Positions 8,713 through 17,438 of a DNA stretch of 64,000 nucleotides are shown here, one piece after another. The position numbers and the translations under genes were made by a program. Location: positions 1-64,000 of the forward strand of contig NZ_JXAK01000039.1 in assembly GCF_000829455.1 (NCBI RefSeq). The letters run 5' to 3'. Below the pieces are notes generated by a model. It had not been told where the DNA came from and searched no databases. It was given only the letters and a program-made list of their open reading frames with translations. The number at the start of each line of letters is the position of its first letter. The stretch's first letter is position 1. The stretch comes from Gordoniibacillus kamchatkensis (GTDB lineage: Bacteria; Bacillota; Bacilli; Paenibacillales; NBRC-103111).

Positions 8713-9285
8713 AGCTACCTCCCAATCATTCTTAAAAACAGAAAAGCAGAGATGCGCAACGAACAAAACCTTATGCGCGCATCTCTGTTTCCGCCTCTGT
8801 TTTGGTTGCTTCTCTTCCATTAACCCTATCCGGCGGACAGTGGTTGACCGTCCTCATAGGCTTCAAACCTCTTCCAGGATCGCTGCAAGCCGCCCCCATT
8901 GCGCTGAACTGTGGCTAGACGGAAGTATCATTATCCCTCCGCATGGGTCTTCGCCTTAAATGGAACCACCATTTATGTATTGCATGGGCAAAATCGCTCG
9001 CAGTTTACCGCTTCTGATGAAAAAACATGCAGAAATAAGAATCGGCAAACTGGTCGTGGCGCACCTGCAATTTGGCTCTCCCTTTTAGGCCATGCGGGGA
9101 ACGTACCAGATAAGATTGTATTTAGTTTTCAAGGATCAATGAAGGATGAATAATATCCCTCTAATATTCATTTCATTTTTAGGGCAAAATCGGAACTACT
9201 TGTCCAAAAACTATCCTGCGCGGCTGCCTTTTTTTGAGACAATTAAATACCTATCTGGATTTGATATATAAAATACAAATCGAGA
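8713..9285. other. Intergenic stretch without recognised gene
   Basis: Short plus-strand frames in this interval have no RBS and no recognisable domain. I see no RNA motif until the fluoride riboswitch promoter at 9286. Confidence 0.5.
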
Positions 9286-9314
9286 TTGACTAGAACGGCG
9301 ATTTCAAATAAGAT
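9286..9314 (+). promoter_or_regulatory. Predicted promoter of fluoride operon
   Basis: TTGACT (9286-9291) and TAAGAT (9309-9314) with a 17-bp spacer, starting transcription just before the riboswitch. Confidence 0.65.
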
Positions 9315-9325
9315 AAAAACATGTT

Positions 9326-9412
9326 CATAAGGCGATGGAGTTCGCCATAAACCGCCGGTAACGGCTAATGACTCCTACCAGATTTTTATTCTGGTAGGAG
9401 TTTGTCTTTTTA
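9326..9412 (+). promoter_or_regulatory. Fluoride riboswitch (crcB motif) with terminator
   Basis: The conserved fluoride aptamer is plain: GGCGATGGAGTTCGCC (9331-9346), AACCGCC, then GGCTAATGACTCCTACC. The last segment also forms the 5' half of a terminator, CTCCTACCAG (9372-9381) with CTGGTAGGAG (9391-9400), followed by a T-rich tract. Fluoride binding should hold the CTCCTACC segment in the aptamer and let transcription continue into the crcB pair directly downstream. Confidence 0.96.
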
Positions 9413-9440
9413 TGTGAATAATTGGAAAGGAGGGGTCGAT

Positions 9441-9845
9441 TTGATTTATGTGTATCTCGGTGTCGGCGGAACGTTCGGCGCTATTAGCCGCTATTCACTT
9501 GGCATTTGGATAGGAGAACGTTTTGGACAAGCATTTCCGGTTCACACGCTAACAATTAATTTATTGGGTTGTTTCTTACTTTCTCTCTTCTATACGCTGA
9601 CCACGACAAGATTTTTGGTACATCCGCACTTCCGCTCTTCTTTTGGAACAGGATTTGTTGGGTCGTTCACTACGTTTTCGACCTTTAGTTATGAAAATGT
9701 AACATTGCTTCAATCAGCACATTATGGATTAGCATTGCTCTACATTGTAGCAAGCCTGCTCGGCGGTTACCTGTTCACAAGCTTAGGTATACGCTGGGTA
9801 ACTATGAGAAAGGCAGAATCCAGCAAGAAAGTGAGTAAACGTTAA
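9441..9845 (+). CDS. crcB1: Fluoride ion channel subunit CrcB/Fluc (first of pair)
   Basis: Four-helix Fluc/CrcB channel subunit that exports F- from the cytoplasm. The family signatures are present: GGTFGAISRYSLG near the N terminus, INLLGCFLLSLFYT, and the GFVGSFTTFSTFSYE stretch that lines the pore. I start at TTG 9441 because AAAGGAGGGG lies 5-9 nt upstream; a longer frame from 9402 begins inside the riboswitch terminator. Gram-positive bacteria often have two dissimilar subunits forming a heterodimer, and the second follows with a 1-nt overlap. Confidence 0.93.
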   Translation: MIYVYLGVGGTFGAISRYSLGIWIGERFGQAFPVHTLTINLLGCFLLSLFYTLTTTRFLVHPHFRSSFGTGFVGSFTTFSTFSYENVTLLQSAHYGLALLYIVASLLGGYLFTSLGIRWVTMRKAESSKKVSKR

Positions 9846-10204
9846 TGGATATTTTATGGATAGGCATTGGTGGGTTTATTGGGGCGATTAGCCGATTTGC
9901 TGTCGTGGAGGCGTTTAGCCGACGATCAATATCATCGATTCCTTTCGGAACGCTGACTGTAAACCTGGCAGGCTCCTTTTTACTCGGCCTTTTGTATGGG
10001 ATGACTTTGAATTTACATCTTACCGCCCTTTTGGGAACGGGCTTATTAGGAGCTTTCACAACTTTTTCTACATTCCAGTACGAAATTGTACAGATCCGCC
10101 GACTATATAAATGGCGCTCTATTGTCTCTTATGTGTCTATCAGTGTGATTTTTGGAATTACTTTCTGCGCATTAGGTTATGTACTCGGGCATTTGTGGAC
10201 CTAG
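9845..10204 (+). CDS. crcB2: Fluoride ion channel subunit CrcB/Fluc (second of pair)
   Basis: A 119-residue Fluc/CrcB protein with GGFIGAISRFAVVE, NLAGSFLLGLLYG and GLLGAFTTFSTFQYE. The ATG overlaps the stop of the first subunit (TAATG), indicating translational coupling and a likely obligate heterodimer with opposite orientations in the membrane. It is under the same fluoride riboswitch. Confidence 0.94.
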   Translation: MDILWIGIGGFIGAISRFAVVEAFSRRSISSIPFGTLTVNLAGSFLLGLLYGMTLNLHLTALLGTGLLGAFTTFSTFQYEIVQIRRLYKWRSIVSYVSISVIFGITFCALGYVLGHLWT

Positions 10205-10228
10205 ACGAACATCAGGAGGATTGCCGCT

Positions 10229-10828
10229 ATGAATTATGCTGTTTTTCAATTTATTAACGATTTGTCGGGACATCTTATTTGGCTCGATTCGATTATGGTA
10301 CTTGTAAGCAAATACGGTTTGGAGTTGTTTGCTATATGGCTCGGATTCGTGTGGGTACTTGGCGATGATCGAAGGAAACATATTGTTTTGCAGTCGGGGA
10401 TCGCCGGGATACTGGCTTTGTTTCTGAATTATGTGATTGCCCAGTTCTATTTTGAGCCTCGGCCGTTTGTAAGCCATCCGGTTCATTTACTGTTCCCTCA
10501 CGCAGCGGATGCTTCCTTTCCAAGTGATCATACATCGGGGGCATTCGCACTTGCATTAACGGTACTTATTTGTAAACGCTGGTCCGGATGGTGGGGCTAC
10601 AGTATGTTGGCTTTAGCCGTTGCAACAGGGATTTCGCGAGTATATGTTGGCCATCATTATCCGGGAGATGTGATAGGGTCCATCGTAGTAGCTTTTTTAG
10701 CAAGCCTATTGCTTCAAAGCCGTTGGATATTACTTGCGCCGCTTTCTACTTTTATAATAAAAATGTATAAAAAATTGTTCTTTCGCCTTTTGGCAAAAAA
10801 AAAGTTGAACTTCCAAGTTAATAAATAA
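10229..10828 (+). CDS. PAP2-family phosphatase (BcrC-like)
   Basis: A 199-residue membrane phosphatase with all three PAP2 motifs: FYFEPRPF (KxxxxxxRP region), FPSDHTSGA (PSGH region) and GISRVYVGHHYPGDVI. Such proteins dephosphorylate undecaprenyl pyrophosphate or related lipid phosphates. It lies 24 nt after crcB2 with AGGAGG before the ATG, so it is probably read from the fluoride promoter. A link to fluoride is plausible because F- inhibits phosphatases (inference). A nearly identical truncated copy lies at 29214-29652. The C-terminal 30 residues are very basic. Confidence 0.87.
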   Translation: MNYAVFQFINDLSGHLIWLDSIMVLVSKYGLELFAIWLGFVWVLGDDRRKHIVLQSGIAGILALFLNYVIAQFYFEPRPFVSHPVHLLFPHAADASFPSDHTSGAFALALTVLICKRWSGWWGYSMLALAVATGISRVYVGHHYPGDVIGSIVVAFLASLLLQSRWILLAPLSTFIIKMYKKLFFRLLAKKKLNFQVNK

Positions 10829-11937
10829 CGATTGTAGTAGACTCATAAGCTCATTGTATTCCAAGCTCATAATCCTTCATAAGCTGATAAAACGTTGGCT
10901 TCTTCTCCGGGTCGGCAGCTCGTATAATTTCGGAATCTGGGCATCGAAGACCAGTTTACATCTAGTCGATTGTTTCCGTCTTGTTTCTACCAGACCAAAT
11001 TTCCCCATTTTAAGGGCAGGGTCTAATGCAGTAAAGCGGTAGCTCTAAAAAGGTTACCGCTTTACTTTGTTGTACTCCGACAAGATCGTCGTCTTTAAGG
11101 GGCACAGGAATGATTCATGCGAACTAAAATTTGTTTTACCAAAGATGTCGCTGTACTTTTGGGATTCGCAATCAATGTCTGTCCAAGAACCTTTGGGTTT
11201 ACAGAAGAAAACCCCTAGCTTCGTGAAGATCAATATACCACGCTGGTTGGAATTCCGCCGCTAACCGAAATAAAACAGCCGGTAGCGGCGACGTGACGCT
11301 TCATTTTGTTTGCGTGGGAAAGTCCGATTCAAATCAGGAACTCCCCTAATACGCCGCTTGTAGGCATTCTGATCAACAATTGTCCATGAGCACCTGCCGC
11401 TATCTAACTGCGCTCCCATTTACTCGGTCTCGCAAAGTCCACATTTGAACGGTCCTCGGTCATCGAACACACATACGCTTTCAAAAAGCTGTAAAATAAA
11501 ATGTTTTTTCAACGCTAAAAATACGAAAAATCCGGGTTTTCCAACTTTTAAGGGATTCTGATTTTTTCAAGTTTCCAAAATAAGTTAACCTTTTTTGAGA
11601 CCTCTTACAAAAGCGTTCACGTTACCTAAGCAGCAAGCCCCTTGCGGGTTGTTTACCTCACATCCACAGCGACCTGCCTAAACATGAGCTTTAATTGGGT
11701 CAGTTGGTTGTTGGTCGGTTTCTATTGCTTGACTGAGGCGCTCTCTCGTCCAACTGAAACAATAACATACAGGCACACCCATTGTCTAACGACACAAATG
11801 CCGGGACATTATCCTTCAGCTGTCTGCTTCATAAACAGTAGCACGTTGTATTCAAATCGGTCCCGTTATCCAACACCGTATATACGCTCGTCCCAACGGT
11901 CAATACGGCAGCCAGTGTATGATGATTAGAGGATACA
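10829..11937. other. 1.1-kb stretch without convincing gene
   Basis: Open frames here are short, lack ribosome binding sites and match nothing I know. A minus-strand frame near 10880-11010 reads KLVFDAQIPKLYELPTRRRS before a stop and may be a relic of a lost gene. This fits scar tissue left by rearrangement. Confidence 0.45.
11030..11070 (+). terminator. Hairpin, probable terminator of fluoride operon
   Basis: AGTAAAGCGGTA pairs perfectly with TACCGCTTTACT (11030-11066), followed by TTGTTG. The T tract is weak. Confidence 0.55.
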
Positions 11938-11975
11938 AAAACGCCGCAGAAATTAGATCTGCGACGTTTTTATTG
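11938..11975 (-). terminator. Intrinsic terminator of lgt
   Basis: On the minus strand AAAAACG-CGCAGA pairs with TCTGCG-CGTTTTT, 25-60 nt after the lgt stop. Confidence 0.8.
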
Positions 11976-11998
11976 CCCCGCGATGCTTTTCGTGAATG

Positions 11999-12928
11999 TC
12001 ATATTCCGCTTTCCATAGTCTTTGTTGTTTTTTCTAATGTATTTTTAACGATTGAATCCTTATAATGCCCTCCGATATGTTTCCTTCTGCGAATGATTAT
12101 AATCGCGACAGCGGCAAGGGTAATCATAACCGATAACAATTGCGAAATACGAATGTTTTTGCCTGCCTCCATTGCTCCCCATCCAAAACTCGACATTGGA
12201 GACCATAGAGCTTTCAAGAATGAAGCCAACCAGTTCGGTCCAGCGAAAACCAAACTATCCGTTCGAACACCTTCTATGTAAAACCGGCCCACCGAATACC
12301 AAATAAAATAGCTCATAAACAGTTCCCCTACACGTAGAAACGGACGTCTTCTGAGGAACAGTAACATGGCTAGTCCTAATAGACTCCAAATGGATTCGTA
12401 CAGGAATGTAGGGTGATAATATATTCCGTTAATGTTCATCTGATTTACGATAAAATCCGGCAGATGAATTGTCTTTTTTAAGAAGTCTTTGGATACAGAT
12501 CCTCCGTGGGCTTCCTGATTGACAAAGTTCCCCCACCGCCCCATCATCTGCCCAACAATAAGACCTGGAGCACAGATGTCAGCAATGCGTAGGAAGCTGT
12601 ATCCCTTCCTGCGCGTGAATATTACAGCTGCTATTATGGCGCCAATAAGCGCACCATATATCGCGATTCCCCCGTGCCATATTTTTATTATTTCTACGGG
12701 ATCGTTTTTGTATTGTTCCCATTCAAAAGCTACATAGTAAAGTCGGGCACCGACCAAGGCGGAAGGCAATCCTATCAAGAGAAGATCAAAGAAAAAATCT
12801 TGTGGAATTCCGAATCTTTTTCCTTCACGAATTGCCAAGATCAAGCCAATCAAGGCTCCAAAACCAATTATCACACCATACCAGTGTATTTGAAGAGACC
12901 CTATAGATAAGGCAATTGGGTTGATCAT
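11999..12928 (-). CDS. lgt: Prolipoprotein diacylglyceryl transferase (copy 1)
   Basis: Seven-TM Lgt, which moves diacylglycerol from phosphatidylglycerol to the lipobox Cys of prolipoproteins. Signatures: IHWYGVIIGFGALIG near the N terminus, GARLYYVAFEW, IWHGGIAIYGALIGA, the Lgt motif MGRWGNFVNQEAHG, and YSVGRFYIEGVRTDSL. At 309 residues it has a charged C-terminal tail. AAAGGAGG precedes the ATG by 11 nt. It sits among envelope thiol genes inside the integrated element, so it is an accessory copy; a second one is at 46489. Confidence 0.94.
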   Translation of the reverse strand: MINPIALSIGSLQIHWYGVIIGFGALIGLILAIREGKRFGIPQDFFFDLLLIGLPSALVGARLYYVAFEWEQYKNDPVEIIKIWHGGIAIYGALIGAIIAAVIFTRRKGYSFLRIADICAPGLIVGQMMGRWGNFVNQEAHGGSVSKDFLKKTIHLPDFIVNQMNINGIYYHPTFLYESIWSLLGLAMLLFLRRRPFLRVGELFMSYFIWYSVGRFYIEGVRTDSLVFAGPNWLASFLKALWSPMSSFGWGAMEAGKNIRISQLLSVMITLAAVAIIIIRRRKHIGGHYKDSIVKNTLEKTTKTMESGI

Positions 12929-13032
12929 GGATTAAAAGGCCTCCTTTGTAACTGCATGATCATGGATACCAAACATCAGTTTTTTTTTCAAAATGCCAAC
13001 GCATACCTATACGATAAATTTGCCATGCTAAG

Positions 13033-13536
13033 GTGAACGAATCTTTGCAAATAGCAAGGCAGGTGTACCTCTTGGAGGACATTATTCAATATACTTTCCT
13101 TGTGTTGTGCGCAGGTTCCGTTTTTATCTGGCTGAGAAAGCAGCCGATCAAAGATTGGCTTATCATTTATTTTCTTAAAGGATATATATCCGGATTTATT
13201 GATTCTTTCCTTGTCGCTTATCACGTATTATCCTATCCTGTTCGTCTGCTGCCCCAAGTGTTCAGCATTGGCATTCTCTTCGACCTATTTGTTTTCCCGA
13301 TTCTTTGCGTTTTTTATAATCAAACAACTTATAAGTCCAAGCTGCTTGGTATTATTGGACAAGCGTTCTTATACAGTCTTCCAGTTTCCATTCTTGAGTA
13401 TTGGGCTGAAAAAAATACGCAATTAATTGAATACCATAAGTGGTGGACGCTTTACCATACTTTCCTGTTTATGACGACGACATTCTTATTCGTTCGTGCT
13501 TCCATCGGTATCATTCGTAGGTATACAAAACCGTAA
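13033..13536 (+). CDS. CBO0543-like polytopic membrane protein
   Basis: A 167-residue protein with about five hydrophobic segments and aromatic-rich loops (EYHKWWTLYHTFLF), resembling CBO0543-family membrane proteins of spore-formers, of unknown function. The start is uncertain: GTG at 13033 has only a weak AAGG nearby, and an in-frame GTG about 36 nt later is an alternative. It lies between the divergent lgt and the convergent thioredoxin-GerMN gene, with no intergenic gap on the right. Confidence 0.62.
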   Translation: MNESLQIARQVYLLEDIIQYTFLVLCAGSVFIWLRKQPIKDWLIIYFLKGYISGFIDSFLVAYHVLSYPVRLLPQVFSIGILFDLFVFPILCVFYNQTTYKSKLLGIIGQAFLYSLPVSILEYWAEKNTQLIEYHKWWTLYHTFLFMTTTFLFVRASIGIIRRYTKP

Positions 13537-14181
13537 CTAATTGTAATGCAGTTCTAGAACGATATCATCAACGCCAAATCCCCGAAGGGTATGAATCAAT
13601 GAAGACTGCATAAGACTAATATCGCTTCCTGCTTCCTCTGCTCTCTTCATTGTTATAACAACTCGGCCAACCGGTCCGTTGAAGTTCACGAGTTCAAGTT
13701 CGCATGACTCAGGAAAAGGATTCGTATAGCCATATACTTTCGCGCTCAAAAGCAACTTGATCGCCGTAATGCGAGGAGCTTTTACGGAAGTAAGATTTTC
13801 ATATTGGATTTGTACGGATTGTAAACGACCTTCTCGCAACAGATATATCGTATAGGTCTCCTTGATGGCGGTGTTTTCTTCATAACAGACGGTTTTTGGG
13901 GCTGGATGCCGTTCGAGCTCCTGGACGTATTCAAGTACTTTTTCCGTTTCTAAAAACCCTTCAATTCTTCCCATTTCATTGTTCTGCGCATCGAGAAAAA
14001 CCGTCGTGGGATTTTTCTTGATGCGATATTCGTTCGTCAAATTAATCTGTACGTCAACGAATGCGGTGTTCAGCTCGACTTCGGGCAAGTATTGCATGAC
14101 CTCTCGCAACACTGTCCCCATCGACCTGCCGATCGGGCATGCGCTAAGCGTAAACAAGAGGATCCGGATTGGTTGTTTCAT
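13537..14181 (-). CDS. Thioredoxin-like / GerMN-like two-domain protein
   Basis: Residues 1-90 look like a thioredoxin fold (IRILLFTLSACPIGRSMGTV ... NPTTVFLDAQNNEMGRIEGF) but keep one Cys where CxxC would be. Residues about 105-214 resemble a GerMN domain (ITAIKLLLSAKVYGYTNPFP ... ELVNFNGPVGRVVITM ... LIHTLRGFGVDDIVLEL). No signal peptide is visible. It follows tlpA by 12 nt in a ccdA-tlpA-trx operon, pointing to membrane-side redox work. The domain pairing is unusual. GerMN assignment is by pattern only. Confidence 0.65.
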   Translation of the reverse strand: MKQPIRILLFTLSACPIGRSMGTVLREVMQYLPEVELNTAFVDVQINLTNEYRIKKNPTTVFLDAQNNEMGRIEGFLETEKVLEYVQELERHPAPKTVCYEENTAIKETYTIYLLREGRLQSVQIQYENLTSVKAPRITAIKLLLSAKVYGYTNPFPESCELELVNFNGPVGRVVITMKRAEEAGSDISLMQSSLIHTLRGFGVDDIVLELHYN

Positions 14182-14193
14182 TATTCCAACTCT

Positions 14194-14757
14194 TTAATTC
14201 ATATCTGCTATGGAGTCCTTCATGATGCTGTATGTGATGGCTCCCTGGAATTTATGGCGAATGATTCCCTGTGTGTCGATAAACAACGACGTAGGATAAG
14301 AAATAACGACATATTCGTCGCTGACTTCCCCGGCGCTGTCTTTCACCATAGGGAATGTGAGCTTGTATTCATCAATGAAATCCGTGGCGTTCTTCGGCGA
14401 CTTTTCGGTAAAAGTCAGATTAACACCCAACACGACAACGTCCTTGTCCTGAAACTCCTTATAGAACTTCTCCATATGCGGCATTTCTGCTCGGCAAGGA
14501 GGGCACCAGCTTGCCCAGAAATTCACCAGAACCTTCTTTCCCCGATAGTCGGACAAAAAAATCTCTTTGCCGTCGAAAGATGTCAATTTGAAATCGACGG
14601 CTAGATCCCCTGCATTGATCCCGGCTTTGGCGTTCACGGTAGGGTTTTCCTGCGTTTGTTTGTCCGGATTGTCACCTTGTTTCTTCACGTTATCAAAGAC
14701 GCCCCATGCAATGAGTCCGATCAAAAATATTCCGATAATGAGATTACGTGATTTCAT
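14194..14757 (-). CDS. TlpA/ResA-type membrane-anchored thiol-disulfide oxidoreductase
   Basis: An N-terminal anchor (LIIGIFLIGLIAWGVF) precedes a thioredoxin fold with the reducing motif FWASWCPPCRAEMPHM and the cis-Pro loop VISYPTSLFID. It should act outside the membrane, reducing Cys residues in secreted or lipid-anchored proteins with electrons from CcdA encoded just upstream. GGGAGG precedes the ATG. At 187 residues it is standard for the family. Confidence 0.92.
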   Translation of the reverse strand: MKSRNLIIGIFLIGLIAWGVFDNVKKQGDNPDKQTQENPTVNAKAGINAGDLAVDFKLTSFDGKEIFLSDYRGKKVLVNFWASWCPPCRAEMPHMEKFYKEFQDKDVVVLGVNLTFTEKSPKNATDFIDEYKLTFPMVKDSAGEVSDEYVVISYPTSLFIDTQGIIRHKFQGAITYSIMKDSIADMN

Positions 14758-14775
14758 TTTTGTTCCTCCCAGGTA

Positions 14776-15489
14776 TTAGTACGGCGAGAATGAATAACGG
14801 GCAAGCAGCGCGCTCAACTTTTGCAACTGGCCGGTATAGAGCAGCAATCCGAGCACGATCATCAGCACGCCGTTCACCATGCTAAGGGCGGGCTGCATAC
14901 GATTAACCCGTTTGACGATCTTAAGCGAATAAGTAAGCACCAATGAGATCATCAGAAATGGGATGCCAAGCCCCAAGGAATAGACGGACAATAACCCCAT
15001 GCCCTGCAGCAGCGTATCCGATGAGCCCGCCAGAATCAGAATCGAAGAAAGAGCAAGTCCGACGCACGGCGACCATCCAGAGCCGAATGCCAGCCCGAGC
15101 AAGAAAGAGCCTATCCACCCTTTTCTTTTATCTCCGCTTCCCCATTTGACTGAACCCATCAGAAACTTCAGTTTCAATAAGCCGGTCATTTGAAGTCCGA
15201 AAATTACGATCAGCAGGCCGCCAATCTTTTCAATCCAATCCCTCTGCATCGCCACGTATTGCCCGATCACGCTGGCGGTGGCCCCCATCGCCACGAAAAT
15301 GACACTGAATCCCAGGATGAAACCGACGGAGCGCATGATCAGTATTCTGCGATTGGCGGCGACCTTTCCTCCCTCAATCATCGCGTCCGCGATATGGGAC
15401 ACGAAAGCGGGAACAAGCGGAAATACGCACGGCGACAAAAACGAAAGCATTCCCGCCGTGAAAGCGACGACAATCGATACTTGTTCCAA
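14776..15489 (-). CDS. ccdA: Cytochrome c biogenesis protein CcdA (thiol electron carrier)
   Basis: Six-TM CcdA/DsbD-type electron transporter with the two active Cys motifs FLSPCVFPLVPAFV and GSGWSPCVGLALSS in their repeated helices. It passes electrons from cytoplasmic thioredoxin to extracytoplasmic acceptors such as the adjacent TlpA. It starts with TTG at 15489, 8 nt after AAAGGAGGG. First gene of the ccdA-tlpA-trx/GerMN operon. Confidence 0.92.
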   Translation of the reverse strand: MEQVSIVVAFTAGMLSFLSPCVFPLVPAFVSHIADAMIEGGKVAANRRILIMRSVGFILGFSVIFVAMGATASVIGQYVAMQRDWIEKIGGLLIVIFGLQMTGLLKLKFLMGSVKWGSGDKRKGWIGSFLLGLAFGSGWSPCVGLALSSILILAGSSDTLLQGMGLLSVYSLGLGIPFLMISLVLTYSLKIVKRVNRMQPALSMVNGVLMIVLGLLLYTGQLQKLSALLARYSFSPY

Positions 15490-15654
15490 TCACATTCCCT
15501 CCTTTCTCGGTAACATCTTACGGATCGATTGTTTAGATTCGTTAAAGTTCGTTTCTTTTGCCCGATTTCTTTTTTAATAAATTTGAAAACGGGCCACACT
15601 ACGCAATAACTAAGCTGTGGTTAGGCAGGTTTGAATTGGAGGGTGCTCATAAAA

Positions 15655-17085
15655 ATGAAACTGACGATTTTACAACAGAACGATACACATGGTTGCTTGG
15701 AGCCTCATCCCGAGTTTTTCTGGCATGCAGGCCGTCCCATTTATCGAACCGCCGGCGGTTATGCCCGAATTTCCGGATATGTGCAGCAAGTTCGCGAGGA
15801 TACCGATCATGTGCTTTACGTAGATGGCGGAGACGTGTTCCATGGAACCGGTCCCCTTGTGAAGTCGCAGGGCGAGATCATGATTGATATTCTCAACCAC
15901 TTGCGCTTGGATGCCATGGTGCCGGGAAATTGGGATTTCGCTTACGGACCAGACCAATTGAGGAAACTGGCTGGCTCTCTTCAATTTCCCCTTCTCGCCT
16001 GCAACGTCCACGGGAAAAAAACTCCTTTCGCCGCGTACGCCATCAAAGAGTATCCCGGTTGCCGCGTGGGTTTGATCGGATTGGCTTACCCTCATTTGGA
16101 AGAGACGATGCCTCCTTCTTTTGCGGGAAACTTCAATTTTACACATGGCGTTGAGGAATTATCGAAATGGATTCCGAGACTAAGGTCGGAGGAAAAGGCG
16201 GATCTCATCATCGTTCTCAGCCACATGGGACTGCCGCTTGATGTCAAATTAGCCGGCCTGGTTTCCGGCATCGATATTCTGCTGAGCGGGCACAGCCACG
16301 ACAGAATCAAGAGGCCGATTCGCACCAATGGGACTCTCATCGTGAAATCCGGCGCCAGCGGATCATTCATCGGCAGATTAGATATAGAGTTGGAGTTTGG
16401 ACGCATTGCCCGGTTCCAACATCGTCTCGTGACCTTATTGGAAGCAGACTATCCCCTCGATCCGAACATGCAGACGCTTATAGACGCCCATCTCTCCCCG
16501 TATCGTAGCGAAATGATGGAAGTTGTGGGCCAATTGGCGACGCCGCTTCATCGTATGATGCTCAATAAGGCTCCGATGGATCGAATCATCACCGATTCCT
16601 ATATTCTTGCGACGGGAGCTGTTATCGCTTTTTCACACGGTTGGAGATATGGAGCGCCTGTCTTACCCGGACAAGTCACATTGAGGGATTTATATAACAT
16701 CATTCCGACCAACCCCAGGCTATTCACCTTGGAAATGGAAGGAATGGACATCCTAAAGGCGCTGGAAACCAATCTATAGCAAGTTTTCGCGGCCGATCCA
16801 TTCGATCAAAAGGGCGGGTATTTGCTGCGATCCTCTAACCTTTCCATGGCGTTCAAGCCCTACAACCCGGTGGGGGAAAGAATTCAACACATCGAAATCG
16901 GAGGAAGTCCGCTTAAGTTGAGCAAACGCTACAAAGTAGCCGGAGCAGGCGAGCTGGTATTGAAGAAGTATACGGAAGGAAGACGCGTTCTCGATACGGA
17001 TGCGTTCGGTGCCATTCGTGCTCAATTCGCCGAACACCCGGAAGGTCTGATCGTTAACGAATCCTCCTATATTCATTGTATTTAA
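15655..17085 (+). pseudogene. SoxB/UshA-like metallophosphatase (5'-nucleotidase family), in-frame TAG
   Basis: The calcineurin-like N-terminal domain has the metal-binding motifs LQQNDTHG, VDGGDVFHG, PGNWDFAYG, VLSHMG and SGHSHD. The C-terminal 5'-nucleotidase domain starts near residue 300. A TAG at 16777-16779 splits LETNL from QVFAADPFDQKGGYL, the same frame then continuing to TAA 17083. The conserved family context suggests an original Glu or Gln codon there. Intact length would be about 476 residues. No signal peptide is seen, unlike typical SoxB. GGAGGG precedes ATG 15655. The sulfur-rich surroundings suggest a SoxB-like role, but soxYZ/AX are absent, so UshA-type nucleotidase is equally possible. 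Confidence 0.82.
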
Positions 17086-17087
17086 AA

Positions 17088-17125
17088 GACGGGAGCTTGC
17101 CTGATGGGGCAGCTCCCGTTTTTCG
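17088..17125. terminator. Intrinsic terminator
   Basis: ACGGGAGCT and AGCTCCCGT with GCC/GGC extension form a stem followed by TTTTTCG, directly after the metallophosphatase stop. Confidence 0.87.
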
Positions 17126-17132
17126 TAAATAT

Positions 17133-17383
17133 TCAATTTCTGTTATGCAATACGTGTAATAAAGCTTGCTTTTCTTCTTGGATTTCAGACGCGGTTCTGA
17201 CGCCTAGTCTTCGAATCACCGGAAGCGGCGGGCACCATCCCTGGAGCGCATGCTGAAGCAGAAAACCTCCGACGACGCCTGAAAGCAGGAACCACTTCTC
17301 TGTTCCGTCCTCTGTTGAATCCTCTGATTGACCGCGTCATCGGTATGAGTTTCGACACGTTCTGCGGTTGCGGGCAACATCAT
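17133..17383 (-). pseudogene. DUF2892/YgaP-type protein remnant
   Basis: One minus frame from ATG 17383 (after GGGAGGGG) reads MMLPATAERVETHTDDAVNQ then RIQQRTE, like the start of the DUF2892 family. A second frame gives the well-kept C terminus: EKWFLLSGVVGGFLLQHALQ, then GWCPPLPVIRRLGVRTASEI. The middle of the family is missing and the frames do not join, so an internal deletion plus frameshift killed the gene. Such proteins often accompany rhodaneses in sulfur operons. It follows the Lgt-like gene in the same direction. Confidence 0.7.
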
Positions 17384-17438
17384 ACGAACCCCTCCCGTTT
17401 AGAGTCGTCTTGGCCTTATCTTACACCGATTCCACGGC

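Noticed and set aside
9402-9440. Earlier start of the first CrcB protein
   Set aside because: It lies in the tail of the riboswitch terminator, while TTG 9441 has a strong RBS and matches the family start.
11642-11929. 95-residue open frame
   Set aside because: No RBS, no domain, odd composition; likely chance in a scar region.
15655-17085. Firm call of SoxB
   Set aside because: Other sox genes are missing and no export signal is visible; the 5'-nucleotidase family fits equally well.
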